DNA of 64,000 nucleotides from Prauserella aidingensis (GTDB lineage: Bacteria; Actinomycetota; Actinomycetes; Mycobacteriales; Pseudonocardiaceae). Positions 36,651 to 45,759 of this stretch are shown in pieces (positions within the stretch are counted from its first letter, which is position 1; every line of letters begins with the position of its first letter). The DNA is taken from contig NZ_JAMTCN010000001.1 of NCBI RefSeq assembly GCF_024171865.1, forward strand, positions 310,001 through 374,000, read 5' to 3'. Below the pieces are notes generated by a model. It did not search any database, was not told the origin of the DNA, and saw nothing but the letters and a program-made list of their open reading frames with translations. The position numbers and the translations under genes were made by a program.

Positions 36651-37590
36651 CACGCAGGCCGCCACCACCGCCACGGGTTCCACCACGTCCGAGGACCCGG
36701 CCGGCCCCGCCGACGGTGCCGGCAACGAGGCACTGCAGCCGCGCAGACGTCCCGCGCTGTCGCCGTCGCGGGCGGGTGACTTCAAGCAGTGCCCGCTGCT
36801 CTACCGGTTCCGTGCCATCGACAGGATTCCGGAACCGCCCACGAAGGCGCAGGTTCGGGGCACGCTGGTGCACTCGGTGCTCGAGCGACTGTTCGCCCTT
36901 CCCCGCGGCGACCGCAGTCCGGAGCGTGCGCACGAGCTGCTCGCACCGACGTGGGAGGAGCTGTACCGGGCGAGCCCGGAGTGGGCCGAGCTGTTCGCCG
37001 AGGACGAAACGGGGCCGGACGGCCACGCGGCCGGGTGGCTCGACGGGGCGGGCAAGCTGCTCGACGCCTACTTCGACCTCGAGGACCCGAATCGGCTCGA
37101 TCCGGAGGCCTGCGAGCTGCACGTCGAGACCGAGCTCGGGTCCGGGCTGCGGCTGCGCGGCTACGTCGACCGCCTGGACGTCGCACCGACCGGCGAGATC
37201 CGCGTCGTCGACTACAAGACGGGTGCGGCGCCGCGCGCGATCGGCGAGGCCAAGGCGCTGTTCCAGATGAAGTTCTACGCCGTCGTGCTGTGGCGCACCC
37301 GCGGTGTGGTGCCCCGGCAGCTCAAACTGATGTACCTGCGCGACGGGCAGGACCTGGCCTACACCCCCGACGAGGACGAGCTGGCCCGGTTCGAACGCAC
37401 CCTCGAGGCGATCTGGTCGGCCATCGTCACGGCGGGCAGGACCGGCGACTTCCGCCCGAGCCCGAGCAAGCTGTGCGACTGGTGCGCCCACCAGGCGCTG
37501 TGCCCGGCGTTCGGCGGTACGCCGCCGGAGTATCCGGGCTGGCCCGAACCCACCGGCGGTGAGGAGACGGTGCTCGACCGCGCGGATTGA
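36643..37590 (+). CDS. RecB-family exonuclease (PD-(D/E)XK)
   Basis: 315 residues. The nuclease core shows YVDRLD, VVDYKTG (Asp and Lys of the active site) and the QMKFYAVVLW helix. C50 (DFKQC) plus three cysteines near residues 284-293 (LCDWCAHQALC) fit the iron-sulfur cluster of AddB/Cas4-like nucleases. It probably digests or trims DNA ends. The mycobacterial ortholog lies at the same position next to trmI. ATG 36643 overlaps a leaderless short ORF. Confidence 0.9.
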   Translation: MTDTQAATTATGSTTSEDPAGPADGAGNEALQPRRRPALSPSRAGDFKQCPLLYRFRAIDRIPEPPTKAQVRGTLVHSVLERLFALPRGDRSPERAHELLAPTWEELYRASPEWAELFAEDETGPDGHAAGWLDGAGKLLDAYFDLEDPNRLDPEACELHVETELGSGLRLRGYVDRLDVAPTGEIRVVDYKTGAAPRAIGEAKALFQMKFYAVVLWRTRGVVPRQLKLMYLRDGQDLAYTPDEDELARFERTLEAIWSAIVTAGRTGDFRPSPSKLCDWCAHQALCPAFGGTPPEYPGWPEPTGGEETVLDRAD

Positions 37591-37703
37591 CCTCCTTGCG
37601 GGCCGTGGCAGGATCGACCGGCACGCCGGGCGCGATCAGCGCCGCACGCGAGTGCTGATCGACTACTCTGTTCCCGGCAATCGAGATCCAGGAGCGGCGC
37701 ACA

Positions 37704-38633
37704 GTGCAGATCACCTCGGTGGTCAATCAGAAGGGCGGGGTCGGCAAGACCGCGCTGAGTGTCGGCGCCGCCGCCGCACTCGCGGAGCGGGGCCGCCGCG
37801 TTCTTCTCATCGACCTGGACCCGCAAGGGCACGCCACGACGGAGATGCTCGGCCTGCCGGAGGTTCCGGCTGACCGGCCCAGCCTCGCCAAGGCGCTCAC
37901 GAAGACGTGGCGCGGCCCCGTCGAGGAACTCGTCGTGCCGCATCCGCGGAGCAACGTCGGCCGTGGCGGGGCGTTCGACGTCATCCCCACCTCCCCCGGC
38001 ATGTTCGACCTGGTCCGCAGGCTCGACCAGTTCCGGGTGCCGGGCTGGCAGTTGGCGAGGGTCATCCAGTTCGCCAACTACGACCACGTGGTCATCGACT
38101 GTCCGCCCGCGCTCGACGTGCTGACCAACAACGCGCTCGTGGCCACCAGCGGTCTGCTCGTCCCGGTTCAGCCGGACCGCACGAGCATCCGTGCGCTGCG
38201 CCTCATGCAGGAGCAGATCCGGCATCTGGAGACGATGGTCGAACGGCCGCCGATCGACTACTACGGCCTCGTCCCGGGGCTGTACCGGCGTCCCATCTCC
38301 GGTTACGCCGTCACCGCGCTGCGCGAGCTGGAACAGTTCGGCATTCCGGTGCTACCGCACGTGCCGCTCGGCGTGGTGATGAACGAGGCCGCCGCCCGCG
38401 GCATGCCGGTCACGACGTTCGCCCCGGAGACCACGCATGCCGCGGCGTTCCGCGAGGTCGCCCGCGCGCTGGACAAATCACCGGGCACGGCCCCGCAGGC
38501 GCCCGCGGCACCGGAGCAGGACTTCGACTTCGAGGACTTCATCACCGACGTCGCGCACACCCGCAACGCCAACGACAACGGCGCCCGCAAGAAGCTCTAC
38601 GACCTGTTGCCGAAACGCAGCAAGGACAACTAG
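37704..38633 (+). CDS. ParA/Soj-like ATPase, orphan
   Basis: 309 residues. The deviant Walker A KGGVGKT is at the N-terminus (SVVNQKGGVGKTALS), followed by LIDLDPQGHATTEM and the switch region VVIDCPPALDVL. No parB or parS-like array is nearby, so it is not the chromosome partition pair; it may position another cargo or act in regulation. The C-terminal ~50 residues are acidic and disordered-looking. The GTG start follows AGGAGC. TACTCT at 37664-37669 may be its -10. Confidence 0.85.
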   Translation: MQITSVVNQKGGVGKTALSVGAAAALAERGRRVLLIDLDPQGHATTEMLGLPEVPADRPSLAKALTKTWRGPVEELVVPHPRSNVGRGGAFDVIPTSPGMFDLVRRLDQFRVPGWQLARVIQFANYDHVVIDCPPALDVLTNNALVATSGLLVPVQPDRTSIRALRLMQEQIRHLETMVERPPIDYYGLVPGLYRRPISGYAVTALRELEQFGIPVLPHVPLGVVMNEAAARGMPVTTFAPETTHAAAFREVARALDKSPGTAPQAPAAPEQDFDFEDFITDVAHTRNANDNGARKKLYDLLPKRSKDN

Positions 38634-38648
38634 GAGCACCGGGCGCGG

Positions 38649-38678
38649 CGCCTCCGCTGCGGCACCGTAGCGGAGGCG
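38649..38678 (+). terminator. Terminator hairpin after the ParA-like gene
   Basis: CGCCTCCGCT (38649-38658) and AGCGGAGGCG (38669-38678), perfect 10-bp stem, 10-base loop, 15 bp after the stop codon. Confidence 0.65.
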
Positions 38679-38715
38679 GCGTACCCCGGCGCCCACCGTG
38701 GCGATCCGTCGAGTG

Positions 38716-38753
38716 CGCTCGGGCCGTACGCGGAACTGCGCACGGCCCGAGCG
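38716..38753 (-). terminator. Terminator hairpin after hisG
   Basis: CGCTCGGGCCGT (38716-38727) and ACGGCCCGAGCG (38742-38753), perfect 12-bp stem, 14-base loop, 14 bp downstream of the hisG stop on the reverse strand. Confidence 0.65.
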
Positions 38754-38767
38754 GTCGCCTCGGCGTC

Positions 38768-39613
38768 CTACAGCCTGCAGGAGCGGATGTCCGAGGCCAG
38801 GATCGCCTTCGCCCCGACAGCGGCGAGCTCGTCCATCACCGCGTTGACCTGCTTGCGCGACACCATCGCCCGCACGGCGACCCAGTCCGGGTCGGCCAGG
38901 GGCGCGACCGTGGGCGACTCGAGTCCCGGCGTGATCGACGCGGCCTGCTCCAGCAGCGACCGGGGGCAGTCGTAGTCGAGCATCATGTAGTGCTGGGCGA
39001 ACACCACACCCTGCAGCCGGGCCGTGAGCTGCTCGACCGCGGGGTTCTCACCGTTGCCGGTGCCGGTGATGACGACGGCCTCGGACACGCAGATCGGGTC
39101 ACCGAAGGCCACGAGATCGTGTTGCCGCAGCGTCCGCCCGGAGCCCACCACGTCGGCGATCGCCTCGGCGACCCCGAGCTGGATCGAGATCTCCACCGCG
39201 CCGTCCAGCGGGATGACGTCGGCCTCGACGCCCTGCCGGGCCAGGTCGTCGCGCACCAGCCGGGGATAGGACGTGGCGAGCCGTTTGCCCTGCAGGTCCG
39301 CCACGGTCCAGTCCCGGTCGGCCGGCCCCGCGTAGCGGAAGGTCGAGCCGCCGAAGCCGAGGCCGAGCTTCTCCTGCACGTCCGCACCCGAGTCCAGGGC
39401 GAGGTCGCGGCCCGTGATGCCCAGGTCGAGTTCACCGGAGCCGACGTAGATCGGGATGTCCTTCGGCCGCAGGAAGAAGAACTCGACGTCGTTGACCGGG
39501 TCGAGCACCGTGAGGTCCCGCTGCTCATGTCGCTTGCGGTAGCCCGCTTCACCGAGCATCTCCGACGAGGGTCCGGCGAGCGCACCCTTGTTCGGCACCG
39601 CGACACGCAGCAT
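38768..39613 (-). CDS. hisG: ATP phosphoribosyltransferase HisG (long form)
   Basis: 281 residues, the long form with its own C-terminal ACT-like regulatory domain (last ~75 residues). [16 protein letters not shown] opens the periplasmic-binding-like catalytic fold, and [11 protein letters not shown] holds the PRPP site. It joins ATP and PRPP in the first step of histidine synthesis and is normally inhibited by histidine. The ATG at 39613 follows GAGAGG; the long open frame upstream overlaps hisE. It lies 17 bp downstream of hisE, as in mycobacteria. Confidence 0.95.
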   Translation of the reverse strand: MLRVAVPNKGALAGPSSEMLGEAGYRKRHEQRDLTVLDPVNDVEFFFLRPKDIPIYVGSGELDLGITGRDLALDSGADVQEKLGLGFGGSTFRYAGPADRDWTVADLQGKRLATSYPRLVRDDLARQGVEADVIPLDGAVEISIQLGVAEAIADVVGSGRTLRQHDLVAFGDPICVSEAVVITGTGNGENPAVEQLTARLQGVVFAQHYMMLDYDCPRSLLEQAASITPGLESPTVAPLADPDWVAVRAMVSRKQVNAVMDELAAVGAKAILASDIRSCRL

Positions 39614-39630
39614 CTGACGTCCTCTCTCGC

Positions 39631-39894
39631 TCACAGGTACCGGTAGACGTCGTCCATCGGGACGCCCCGGCCGATCAACAGCACCTGAACCCGGTACAGC
39701 AGCTGGGACACCTCTTCGGCCAGCCGCTCGTCCGATTCGTGCTCGGCGGCGATCCACACCTCGCCCGCCTCTTCCAGTACCTTCTTGCCCTGCGCATGCA
39801 CGCCGGCGTCCAGCGCGGCGACGGTGCCCGACTCCGCGGGGCGGGTGCGGGCGCGCTCGGTCAGCTCGGCATACAGCTCGTCGAAGGTCTTCAC
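39631..39894 (-). CDS. hisE: Phosphoribosyl-ATP diphosphatase HisE
   Basis: 87 residues, full length for the family. An all-alpha MazG-like fold with [18 protein letters not shown] (ExxE metal motif) and the [14 protein letters not shown] helix. It removes diphosphate from phosphoribosyl-ATP, the second step of histidine synthesis. The GTG start is 7 bases after CAGGAT (39902-39907), a leaderless signature. hisE and hisG form a two-gene operon apart from the other his genes. Confidence 0.94.
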   Translation of the reverse strand: MKTFDELYAELTERARTRPAESGTVAALDAGVHAQGKKVLEEAGEVWIAAEHESDERLAEEVSQLLYRVQVLLIGRGVPMDDVYRYL

Positions 39895-39957
39895 GGGACG
39901 AATCCTGTCATCCGCGGCCGACGGACCGTCGAGCGGCCTGGCCGGTGATGTCGCAGG

Positions 39958-40653
39958 TCACCGGCTCCGGATCAGCCGAGCCAGCTCACCGGCGCCGACC
40001 CCCACGAGCGAGGGCCGGAACGTCCGCCCCGGACCTCGCTCGACCGCCACGTCGGCCTCGACGACCAGCACGGCGCAGCCTGCGGCCTCGGCGGACGCGG
40101 CCCCGACGTGTGAGTCCTCCACGGCCACGCAGGTGGCGGGGTCCACTCCGAGCAGCCGGGCGGCCCGCAGGTACGGCTCGGGATGAGGCTTGTTCTTGCC
40201 GTCGACCTCGTCCCCGCACACCGTGGCGGCGAAGAATTCTCGCCCGATCGTGTTGAGTGCGAGTTCGGTCAGGCCGCGCTCGGTGGAGGTCACCAACGCG
40301 CACGGCACGCCGGCCGCGCGCAGCTCTTCCAGGGCCTCGCGCGCGCCGGGCCGCCAGGGCAGCGCGCCGGAGAACAGCTCGGCCGTGCGCCCGCGCATCC
40401 AGTCCGCGACGTCGTCGGCGGCCTCGCCGGTCACCGCGCATCCCGCGATCTCCAGCAGCCGCCGGGACGTGGCCGCCATGTTCGACCCGACGAGCGCCGT
40501 CCGCTGGTCGGCGGTCAGCTCCCCGCCCAGCCGCTGGGCGGCCTCCGCGAGTACCACGTCCCAGAGCTTCTCGGAGTCGATCAGGGTGCCGTCCATGTCC
40601 CACAACACGGCGGCCGGACCGCCTTCACCGGGGTCGGAGGACGGATGGATCAC
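39958..40653 (-). CDS. HAD superfamily hydrolase (phosphoglucomutase-like subfamily)
   Basis: 231 residues. All HAD motifs are present: I WDMDGTLID, II VTSTERG, III KNKPHPEPY, IV VEDSHVGAASAEAAG; the cap is alpha-helical between motifs I and II. It should be a small-molecule phosphatase. GAGGAG precedes the GTG at 40653. Its place next to hisE-hisG could hint at a histidinol-phosphate or other phosphatase, but sequence does not show that. A longer frame to 40875 is not supported. Confidence 0.85.
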   Translation of the reverse strand: MIHPSSDPGEGGPAAVLWDMDGTLIDSEKLWDVVLAEAAQRLGGELTADQRTALVGSNMAATSRRLLEIAGCAVTGEAADDVADWMRGRTAELFSGALPWRPGAREALEELRAAGVPCALVTSTERGLTELALNTIGREFFAATVCGDEVDGKNKPHPEPYLRAARLLGVDPATCVAVEDSHVGAASAEAAGCAVLVVEADVAVERGPGRTFRPSLVGVGAGELARLIRSR

Positions 40654-40750
40654 GGACTTCTCCTCGGTTCGGCGAGCGCACCGCGGGCAGCGGCCGCCCG
40701 TCCAGCCTACGGTGGCGAACCGAGTCGCCGCCGGGACGTACGCTGGGCGG

Positions 40751-41653
40751 GTGAGCACGCCCTTCAACGACTTCACCGACGGCTCCCCCGACGGCGGCGA
40801 GGACCGGCAGCGCCGCGGCCCGGTCATGATCGCCTGTTTCGACGGGTGGAACGACGCGGGCGACGCGGCGAGCACCGCGCTCGAGCATCTCGCCCTGAAC
40901 TGGGACGCGACACCGCTGGCCGAGCTCGAACCGGACGACTACTACGACTTCCAGGTCGCCCGGCCCACGGTGCGGATGGTCGACGGCGTGACCCGCCGGG
41001 TCGAGTGGCCGACGACACGGTTGTCGGTGTGCCGCCCCGCGGGCTCCGACCAGGACGTCGTGCTGGTGCAGGGGCCGGAGCCGAGCATGCGGTGGCGCGC
41101 GTTCTGCGCCGAGCTGCTCGAGCACGTCGAACAGCTCGGGGTGCAGACGGTGATCACCATAGGCGCGCTCGTCGGTGACACGGCGCACACCCGGCCGATC
41201 CCGGTGACCGGCACGGCCTACGACGCGGACGCCGCCAAGCGGTTCGGTCTCGAACGGGAGCGATACCAGGGCCCCACGGGCATCCTCGGCGTGTTCCAGG
41301 ACCTGTGCGTCAAGGAAGGCGTGCCCGCGGTGTCCCTGTGGGCGGTCGTGCCGCACTACGTGTCGCACCCGCCGTCGCCGAAGGCCACGATCGCGCTGCT
41401 GAACAAGCTGGAGGACATCCTCGACGTCGGCATCCCGCTGGGTGCACTGCCGGAACAGGCAGAGGACTGGCAGAAGACCGTCAGCGAGATGGCCGACGAG
41501 GACGAGGAGATCTCCGAATACGTCCGCTCGCTCGAGGAACGGGGTGACGCGGAGATCGACCTCGAAGGCGCGAGCGGCGACATGATCGCCGCCGAGTTCG
41601 AGCGCTATCTGCGGCGGCGCAGGAACGACGGGCCCGGCCCCGCCGGCCGGTGA
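40751..41653 (+). CDS. PAC2 family protein
   Basis: 300 residues. A PAC2 (proteasome assembly chaperone-like) domain fills residues ~15-240, with MIACFDGWNDAGDAA and ITIGALVGDTAHTRP as recognisable blocks. A charged helical tail (DEDEEISEYVRSLEERGD) ends the protein. The mycobacterial homolog lies in the same region. A role in proteasome assembly in bacteria is not established. GTG 40751 follows TACGCT (40739-40744) by 6 bases. The gene overlaps the next by GTGA. Confidence 0.85.
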   Translation: MSTPFNDFTDGSPDGGEDRQRRGPVMIACFDGWNDAGDAASTALEHLALNWDATPLAELEPDDYYDFQVARPTVRMVDGVTRRVEWPTTRLSVCRPAGSDQDVVLVQGPEPSMRWRAFCAELLEHVEQLGVQTVITIGALVGDTAHTRPIPVTGTAYDADAAKRFGLERERYQGPTGILGVFQDLCVKEGVPAVSLWAVVPHYVSHPPSPKATIALLNKLEDILDVGIPLGALPEQAEDWQKTVSEMADEDEEISEYVRSLEERGDAEIDLEGASGDMIAAEFERYLRRRRNDGPGPAGR

Positions 41654-42798
41654 CCGTCCCGCGCACGGGCGATTCCCCGGCGGCCCGGGTCGGGCTGCAG
41701 CTGGGCGCTCTGCTCGGCCCGTTCGGCGGCGGGATCGTCGCGGCCATCCTGCCGGAGATCGGGGCCGGCTTCGACGTCTCCGCCCAGGCGGCGGCGGCGT
41801 CGCTGACCGTGTACCTGGTGCCGTTCGCCGCGTTGATGCTCGTGTCCGGCACACTCGGCCAGCGCTGGGGCCCCGCCCGCACGATCCGGCTCGCCTACGT
41901 CGCGTACGCCGTGGTCACCCTCGTCGCCGCCGTGGCGCCGTGGTTCTGGCTCTTCCAGGTCGGGCGCGGCCTGATGGGATGTGCCAACGCCTTCACGACG
42001 CCGTTGCTGATGGCGCGGCTGGCGGCCATGACACCGCCGGACCGGCTCGGCAAGGCGCTCGGCGTGTTCGGCGCGATGCAGGCGGTGGGCCAGACCTCGG
42101 CCCCGCTGGTGGGTGGCCTCGCGGCCGCGGCGTCGTGGCGGTGGGCGTTCGTCGGCATCGCCCTGGTCGGCGCCGTACTGGCGGCCTGGCCACTGCCCGC
42201 CGACGACGCCGACGACCGCGCAGGCACCGCCCGGCTCCGCGATCCCTGGCGCGCGTCCGTCCTGTTGCCGGGGCTGGCGGCGCTCACCGCGTGGGGCTGT
42301 CTGGCGGGGCTGTCGTTCCTCGTGGCGTTCCGGTTGCAGGACGCGTTCGGCTTCGGCGCGGGAATGCGGGGCCTGCTGCTGACCGGATTCGGCGTCGCCG
42401 GGTTCCTGGCGGCCCGGTTCGCGGGCGCCGCCGCGGACCGCTTCGGCGGCCGCCTCACGGCACTGACGGGACTGCTGGCCGGTGCGGCACTGGTCGTCGT
42501 CATCGGGGCGACCGGGCTCGCGCCGCTCGCCGTGGCGGCGTGGGCCGCGGCCGGGGTGTGCAGTCAGCTGGTGCTCGTCGCCGTGAACACGACCGTGCTC
42601 TCGGGCGACGGGCCCGGCCGGAGCGGTGCGATCTCGGTGGTCCAGGCCATGCGGTTCCTGGGCATGGCCGCGGCACCGGCCGTGTTCACCGCGCCGTACC
42701 ACGCCGACCCACTGCTGGGCTTCGCTCTTCCCGCGGCGGTGCTGCTCGCCACCGTGCCACTCACGGCGACGCTCGCCCGCGCCCGCGCCCGCGACTGA
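41650..42798 (+). CDS. Major facilitator superfamily transporter
   Basis: 382 residues with about 12 transmembrane helices in two halves. The loop between helices 2 and 3 reads SGTLGQRWGPARTIR and that between 8 and 9 reads AGAAADRFGGRLTALTG, matching MFS motif A. It is probably a proton-driven exporter of the drug-efflux type; the substrate is unknown. The GTG start overlaps the PAC2 stop (GTGA), so the two are co-translated. It ends 25 bp from the convergent phosphoesterase gene. Confidence 0.88.
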   Translation: MTVPRTGDSPAARVGLQLGALLGPFGGGIVAAILPEIGAGFDVSAQAAAASLTVYLVPFAALMLVSGTLGQRWGPARTIRLAYVAYAVVTLVAAVAPWFWLFQVGRGLMGCANAFTTPLLMARLAAMTPPDRLGKALGVFGAMQAVGQTSAPLVGGLAAAASWRWAFVGIALVGAVLAAWPLPADDADDRAGTARLRDPWRASVLLPGLAALTAWGCLAGLSFLVAFRLQDAFGFGAGMRGLLLTGFGVAGFLAARFAGAAADRFGGRLTALTGLLAGAALVVVIGATGLAPLAVAAWAAAGVCSQLVLVAVNTTVLSGDGPGRSGAISVVQAMRFLGMAAAPAVFTAPYHADPLLGFALPAAVLLATVPLTATLARARARD

Positions 42799-42823
42799 CC
42801 CCCGCCGGAGTCCCGCCCGAGGG

Positions 42824-43657
42824 TCAGTCGGAGGTGAGGAGCTTGCGGAACGCCACCGGACCGCGGGCGCGTCGGCGCCATTCGCGCGGATAGCCGAGCG
42901 AGACCTCCTCGAAGCGCACGCCGTCCGCGTAGGTGGTGCGCGGGATGTGCAGGTGCCCGTAGACGGCAAGGCGCGCACGGAACCGGACGTGCCAGTCCTC
43001 CGTCCGGGTCGTGCCGCACCACATGGCGAACTCCGGGTAGTACAGCGGTGCGGTCGGATGCCGGTGCAGCGGCCAGTGCGACAGCAGCACCGTCTCGTGG
43101 TCGTCGGGGATCTCGGCGAGGCGCTTCTCGCTCAGCGTCAGCCGGTCCTCGCACCACTCGGCCCGGCCCGCGTACGGTTCGTGCCCGAGCAGGTACTCGT
43201 CGGTGCAGACCACGCCGGCATCCCTGGCCTGCCGCAGCGCCTCGTCCAGCGACGCGCCCTGCGCCGCGGGTGTGCGCCAGCTGTAGTCGTACAGCACGAA
43301 CAGCGGCGCGATCGTGAGCGGGCGATCGGCGTACGGCCACACGGGGAACTCGTCCTCGGGCGTGAGCACGCCGATCTCCCGGCACCGGCGCACCAATTCG
43401 TCGTAGCGCGGACGGCCCGACGCCTGGTCGGGATCCTTCGCCGTGGTCCACAGTTCGTGGTTGCCGGGCACCCACACGACGGTGGCGAACCGCTCCCGCA
43501 GCCGGGCCAGCGTGTCGACGACGGTGCCGAGCCGTTCTCCGACGTCACCGGCGACCAACAGCCAGTCGTCGGGGGTGTCCGGCCGGATCACGTCGACGTG
43601 CGACTCGTTTCCGGTGTGGGTGACGTGCAGGTCGCTGGTGGCGTGGAGAGTAGGCAC
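42824..43657 (-). CDS. Metallophosphoesterase
   Basis: 277 residues. Calcineurin-like motifs: TSDLHV, VAGDVGE, VPGNHELW, LLSHWPLH and YGHLHIP, giving the two-metal site. It should hydrolyse phosphoesters; the substrate is unknown. The GTG at 43657 lies 7 bases after TACCGT (43665-43670) and was preferred over a GTG three codons upstream. It is located downstream of mshC on the same strand, 46 bp away, with its own likely promoter. Confidence 0.87.
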   Translation of the reverse strand: MPTLHATSDLHVTHTGNESHVDVIRPDTPDDWLLVAGDVGERLGTVVDTLARLRERFATVVWVPGNHELWTTAKDPDQASGRPRYDELVRRCREIGVLTPEDEFPVWPYADRPLTIAPLFVLYDYSWRTPAAQGASLDEALRQARDAGVVCTDEYLLGHEPYAGRAEWCEDRLTLSEKRLAEIPDDHETVLLSHWPLHRHPTAPLYYPEFAMWCGTTRTEDWHVRFRARLAVYGHLHIPRTTYADGVRFEEVSLGYPREWRRRARGPVAFRKLLTSD

Positions 43658-43702
43658 GCGGCCCACGGTATCTGTCCCCGCCGGGCCACGGGTCCCGTCT
43701 CG

Positions 43703-44965
43703 TCAGACCGTCTCCTCCAAGGAGATGCCGAGAAGCGCGTCGATCGCGGCGCCGATCGCCGCGGGCGCGTCCTCGTCACCGCCGGAACCGCTCGGCCCAC
43801 CGCGGAGCGCCTCGTCGACCCACGCGTCCACGGCGGCGAGCGCGCGCGGCGTGTCGAGGTCGTTCGCCAGGTGCTGCCGCAGGCGGGCGATCGTGTCGGC
43901 CGCCTGCGGTCCCGCGGGCAGCCGGACGGCCTCGCGCCAGCGCGCGAGCCGCTGTTGCGCCGTGGCGAGCACCTCGTCGGTCCACGAGCGGTCGTCGCGG
44001 TAGTGGCCCGCGAACAGGCCCAGCCGGATGGCGTCCGGTTCGACGTCGGCGGCCCGGAGCCGGGACACGAACACCAGGTTGCCCTTGGACTTGGACATCT
44101 TGGCGCCGTCGAGCCCGATCATCCCGGCGTGCACGTAGTGCCGGGCGAACGGGTGGTCGCCCGCGAGCGCCTCGGCGTGCGCGGCGCTGTACTCGTGGTG
44201 CGGGAACGCGAGGTCCGAACCGCCGCCCTGCACGTCGAACCCGAGACCGAGCTGGTCGAGGGCGATGACGCTGCACTCGATGTGCCAGCCGGGCCTGCCC
44301 CTGCCGAGTTCGGACTCCCAGTACGGCTCGCCCGGCCGCTCGGTCCGCCACAGCAGTGCGTCGAGCGGATCGCGTTTGCCGGGTCGGTCGGGGTCGCCTC
44401 CCCGTTCCGCGAAGAACGTGGCCATCGTCTCCGCGTCGTAGCCGGACTCGTAGCCGAACCGGCCCGTGTAGGACCGGTCGAAGTAGATGTCCGGGTGCTC
44501 GGGGTCGTCGACCCGGTAGGCGGCGCCGGAGGCGAGGAGCTTGCCGATGACCTCGACGATGCGGGGGATCGACTCGACGGCACCGATGAAGTCACGGGGC
44601 GGCAGCACCCGGAGTGCCTCCATGTCTTCCCGGAACAGCGCGGTCTCACGCATGGCCAGCACGACCCAGTCGTCCTGGTCCCGCTCGGCACGTTCCAGCA
44701 ACGGATCGTCGATGTCGGTGACGTTCTGCACATAGTGCACCTCGTGGCCCGCGTCGAGCCACAGCCGGTGCACGAGGTCGAACGCGAGGTACGTCGCGGC
44801 GTGCCCGAGGTGTGTGGCGTCGTACGGCGTGATGCCGCAGACGTACATCCGGGCGATCCGGCCGGGCGAGGTGGGACGGATCTCACCGGATGCCGTGTCG
44901 TACAGCCGCAGCGGGCGGGACTCTCCGGGGACACGGGGCACGGCGACCGAGGACCAAGTCTGCAT
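43703..44965 (-). CDS. mshC: Cysteine:GlcN-Ins ligase MshC (mycothiol synthesis)
   Basis: 420 residues. A class I cysteinyl-tRNA synthetase paralog with C43 zinc site ([10 protein letters not shown]), HLGHA (residues 52-56) and KMSKS (289-293), lacking the tRNA-binding C-terminal domain of CysS. It joins cysteine to glucosaminyl-inositol with ATP in mycothiol synthesis; mycothiol is the actinobacterial glutathione substitute. TAGGGT (44972-44977) lies 6 bases before the ATG, a leaderless signature. Confidence 0.95.
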   Translation of the reverse strand: MQTWSSVAVPRVPGESRPLRLYDTASGEIRPTSPGRIARMYVCGITPYDATHLGHAATYLAFDLVHRLWLDAGHEVHYVQNVTDIDDPLLERAERDQDDWVVLAMRETALFREDMEALRVLPPRDFIGAVESIPRIVEVIGKLLASGAAYRVDDPEHPDIYFDRSYTGRFGYESGYDAETMATFFAERGGDPDRPGKRDPLDALLWRTERPGEPYWESELGRGRPGWHIECSVIALDQLGLGFDVQGGGSDLAFPHHEYSAAHAEALAGDHPFARHYVHAGMIGLDGAKMSKSKGNLVFVSRLRAADVEPDAIRLGLFAGHYRDDRSWTDEVLATAQQRLARWREAVRLPAGPQAADTIARLRQHLANDLDTPRALAAVDAWVDEALRGGPSGSGGDEDAPAAIGAAIDALLGISLEETV

Positions 44966-44974
44966 ATCTCAACC

Positions 44975-45586
44975 CTATGTGTGCCCCGGCGAATCGTTCC
45001 CGTCCGGTGGGAAGGACGCCGACCACAACGTCGTCAGACCGGCGAGCAGCTCGTCCGGGGTGGGAACGCCGTCCGGGTCGACCAGCCACTGGACGGCGAG
45101 GCCGTCACAGACGGCGACGACGAACGTGGCGACCGCGCGGCAACGGGGGTCGTCGCCGCGGGTGCCGTCACCCAGCGATTCGGCGACGAGATCCGCCACC
45201 CGCAGCCGGCAGGTCCGGTACAGCTCGGCCAGTTGCTGCCGCAGGTCGGGTGCGCGTTCCGCCTGCGCGAGCGCCTCGATGTAGGACACGAGCAGCCTGC
45301 GCTTGCCCGCCAGTCCCGCGAGCCATGCGGCCCAGGTCACGTGACCGCGTTCGATCGGAGAGGCCGTCGGGTCGGCCATCGCGAGTTCGGCGAGCTGGTC
45401 GGTCCACTCCTCGAACACCGTGCCGATCGCCGCGTTCAGCAGTCCGGACTTGGAGCCGAAGTGGTAACCGATGGAAGCCAGGTTGGTGCCGGAGGCCGCG
45501 ACGAGGTCGCGCGCCGTGATGTGCGCGTAGCCCTTGTCCTCGAGCAGCGTTCGCGCCGCCGCGAGCAGATCGTCCCGGTGGCCCAC
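44975..45586 (-). CDS. TetR family transcriptional regulator
   Basis: 203 residues. The TetR helix-turn-helix is residues ~8-52 (HITARDLVAASGTNLASIGY), followed by an all-helical ligand domain. The GTG at 45586 lies exactly 7 bases after TAGGCT (45594-45599). A GTG at 45661 would add 25 residues but has no supporting signal. It is divergent from the P450 gene, with a palindromic operator (45665-45684) between, so it probably represses the P450 and responds to its substrate (inference). Ends 9 bp from the mshC start. Confidence 0.87.
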   Translation of the reverse strand: MGHRDDLLAAARTLLEDKGYAHITARDLVAASGTNLASIGYHFGSKSGLLNAAIGTVFEEWTDQLAELAMADPTASPIERGHVTWAAWLAGLAGKRRLLVSYIEALAQAERAPDLRQQLAELYRTCRLRVADLVAESLGDGTRGDDPRCRAVATFVVAVCDGLAVQWLVDPDGVPTPDELLAGLTTLWSASFPPDGNDSPGHT

Positions 45587-45664
45587 GTCGCGCAGCCTAC
45601 TGCCCGCGCGTCGCTGTGGATCCGCTGCCGCGCCGCGGGCCCGGTGGGCGGCACTGGACACCGA

Positions 45665-45684
45665 ATCTATACGGGCGTATAAAT
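45665..45684. promoter_or_regulatory. Probable TetR operator
   Basis: TATACG-GG-CGTATA (45668-45681) is an inverted repeat, extended to 20 bp by flanking AT bases with one mismatch. It lies in the divergent spacer between the TetR gene and the P450 gene, 75 bp upstream of the P450 ATG. It is AT-rich against the background. Confidence 0.65.
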
Positions 45685-45759
45685 CGGCGGCGAGGAGCAG
45701 GACCCGGACGGGCGTCCACCGCGCCGTCCGCCACCCCGTCCGCGCAAAGGAGCGCGCTC

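Noticed and set aside
45587-45661. Longer start for the TetR gene at 45661
   Set aside because: No ribosome site or -10 at the right distance, and it would bring the start codon against the operator; TAGGCT seven bases before 45586 favours the shorter form.
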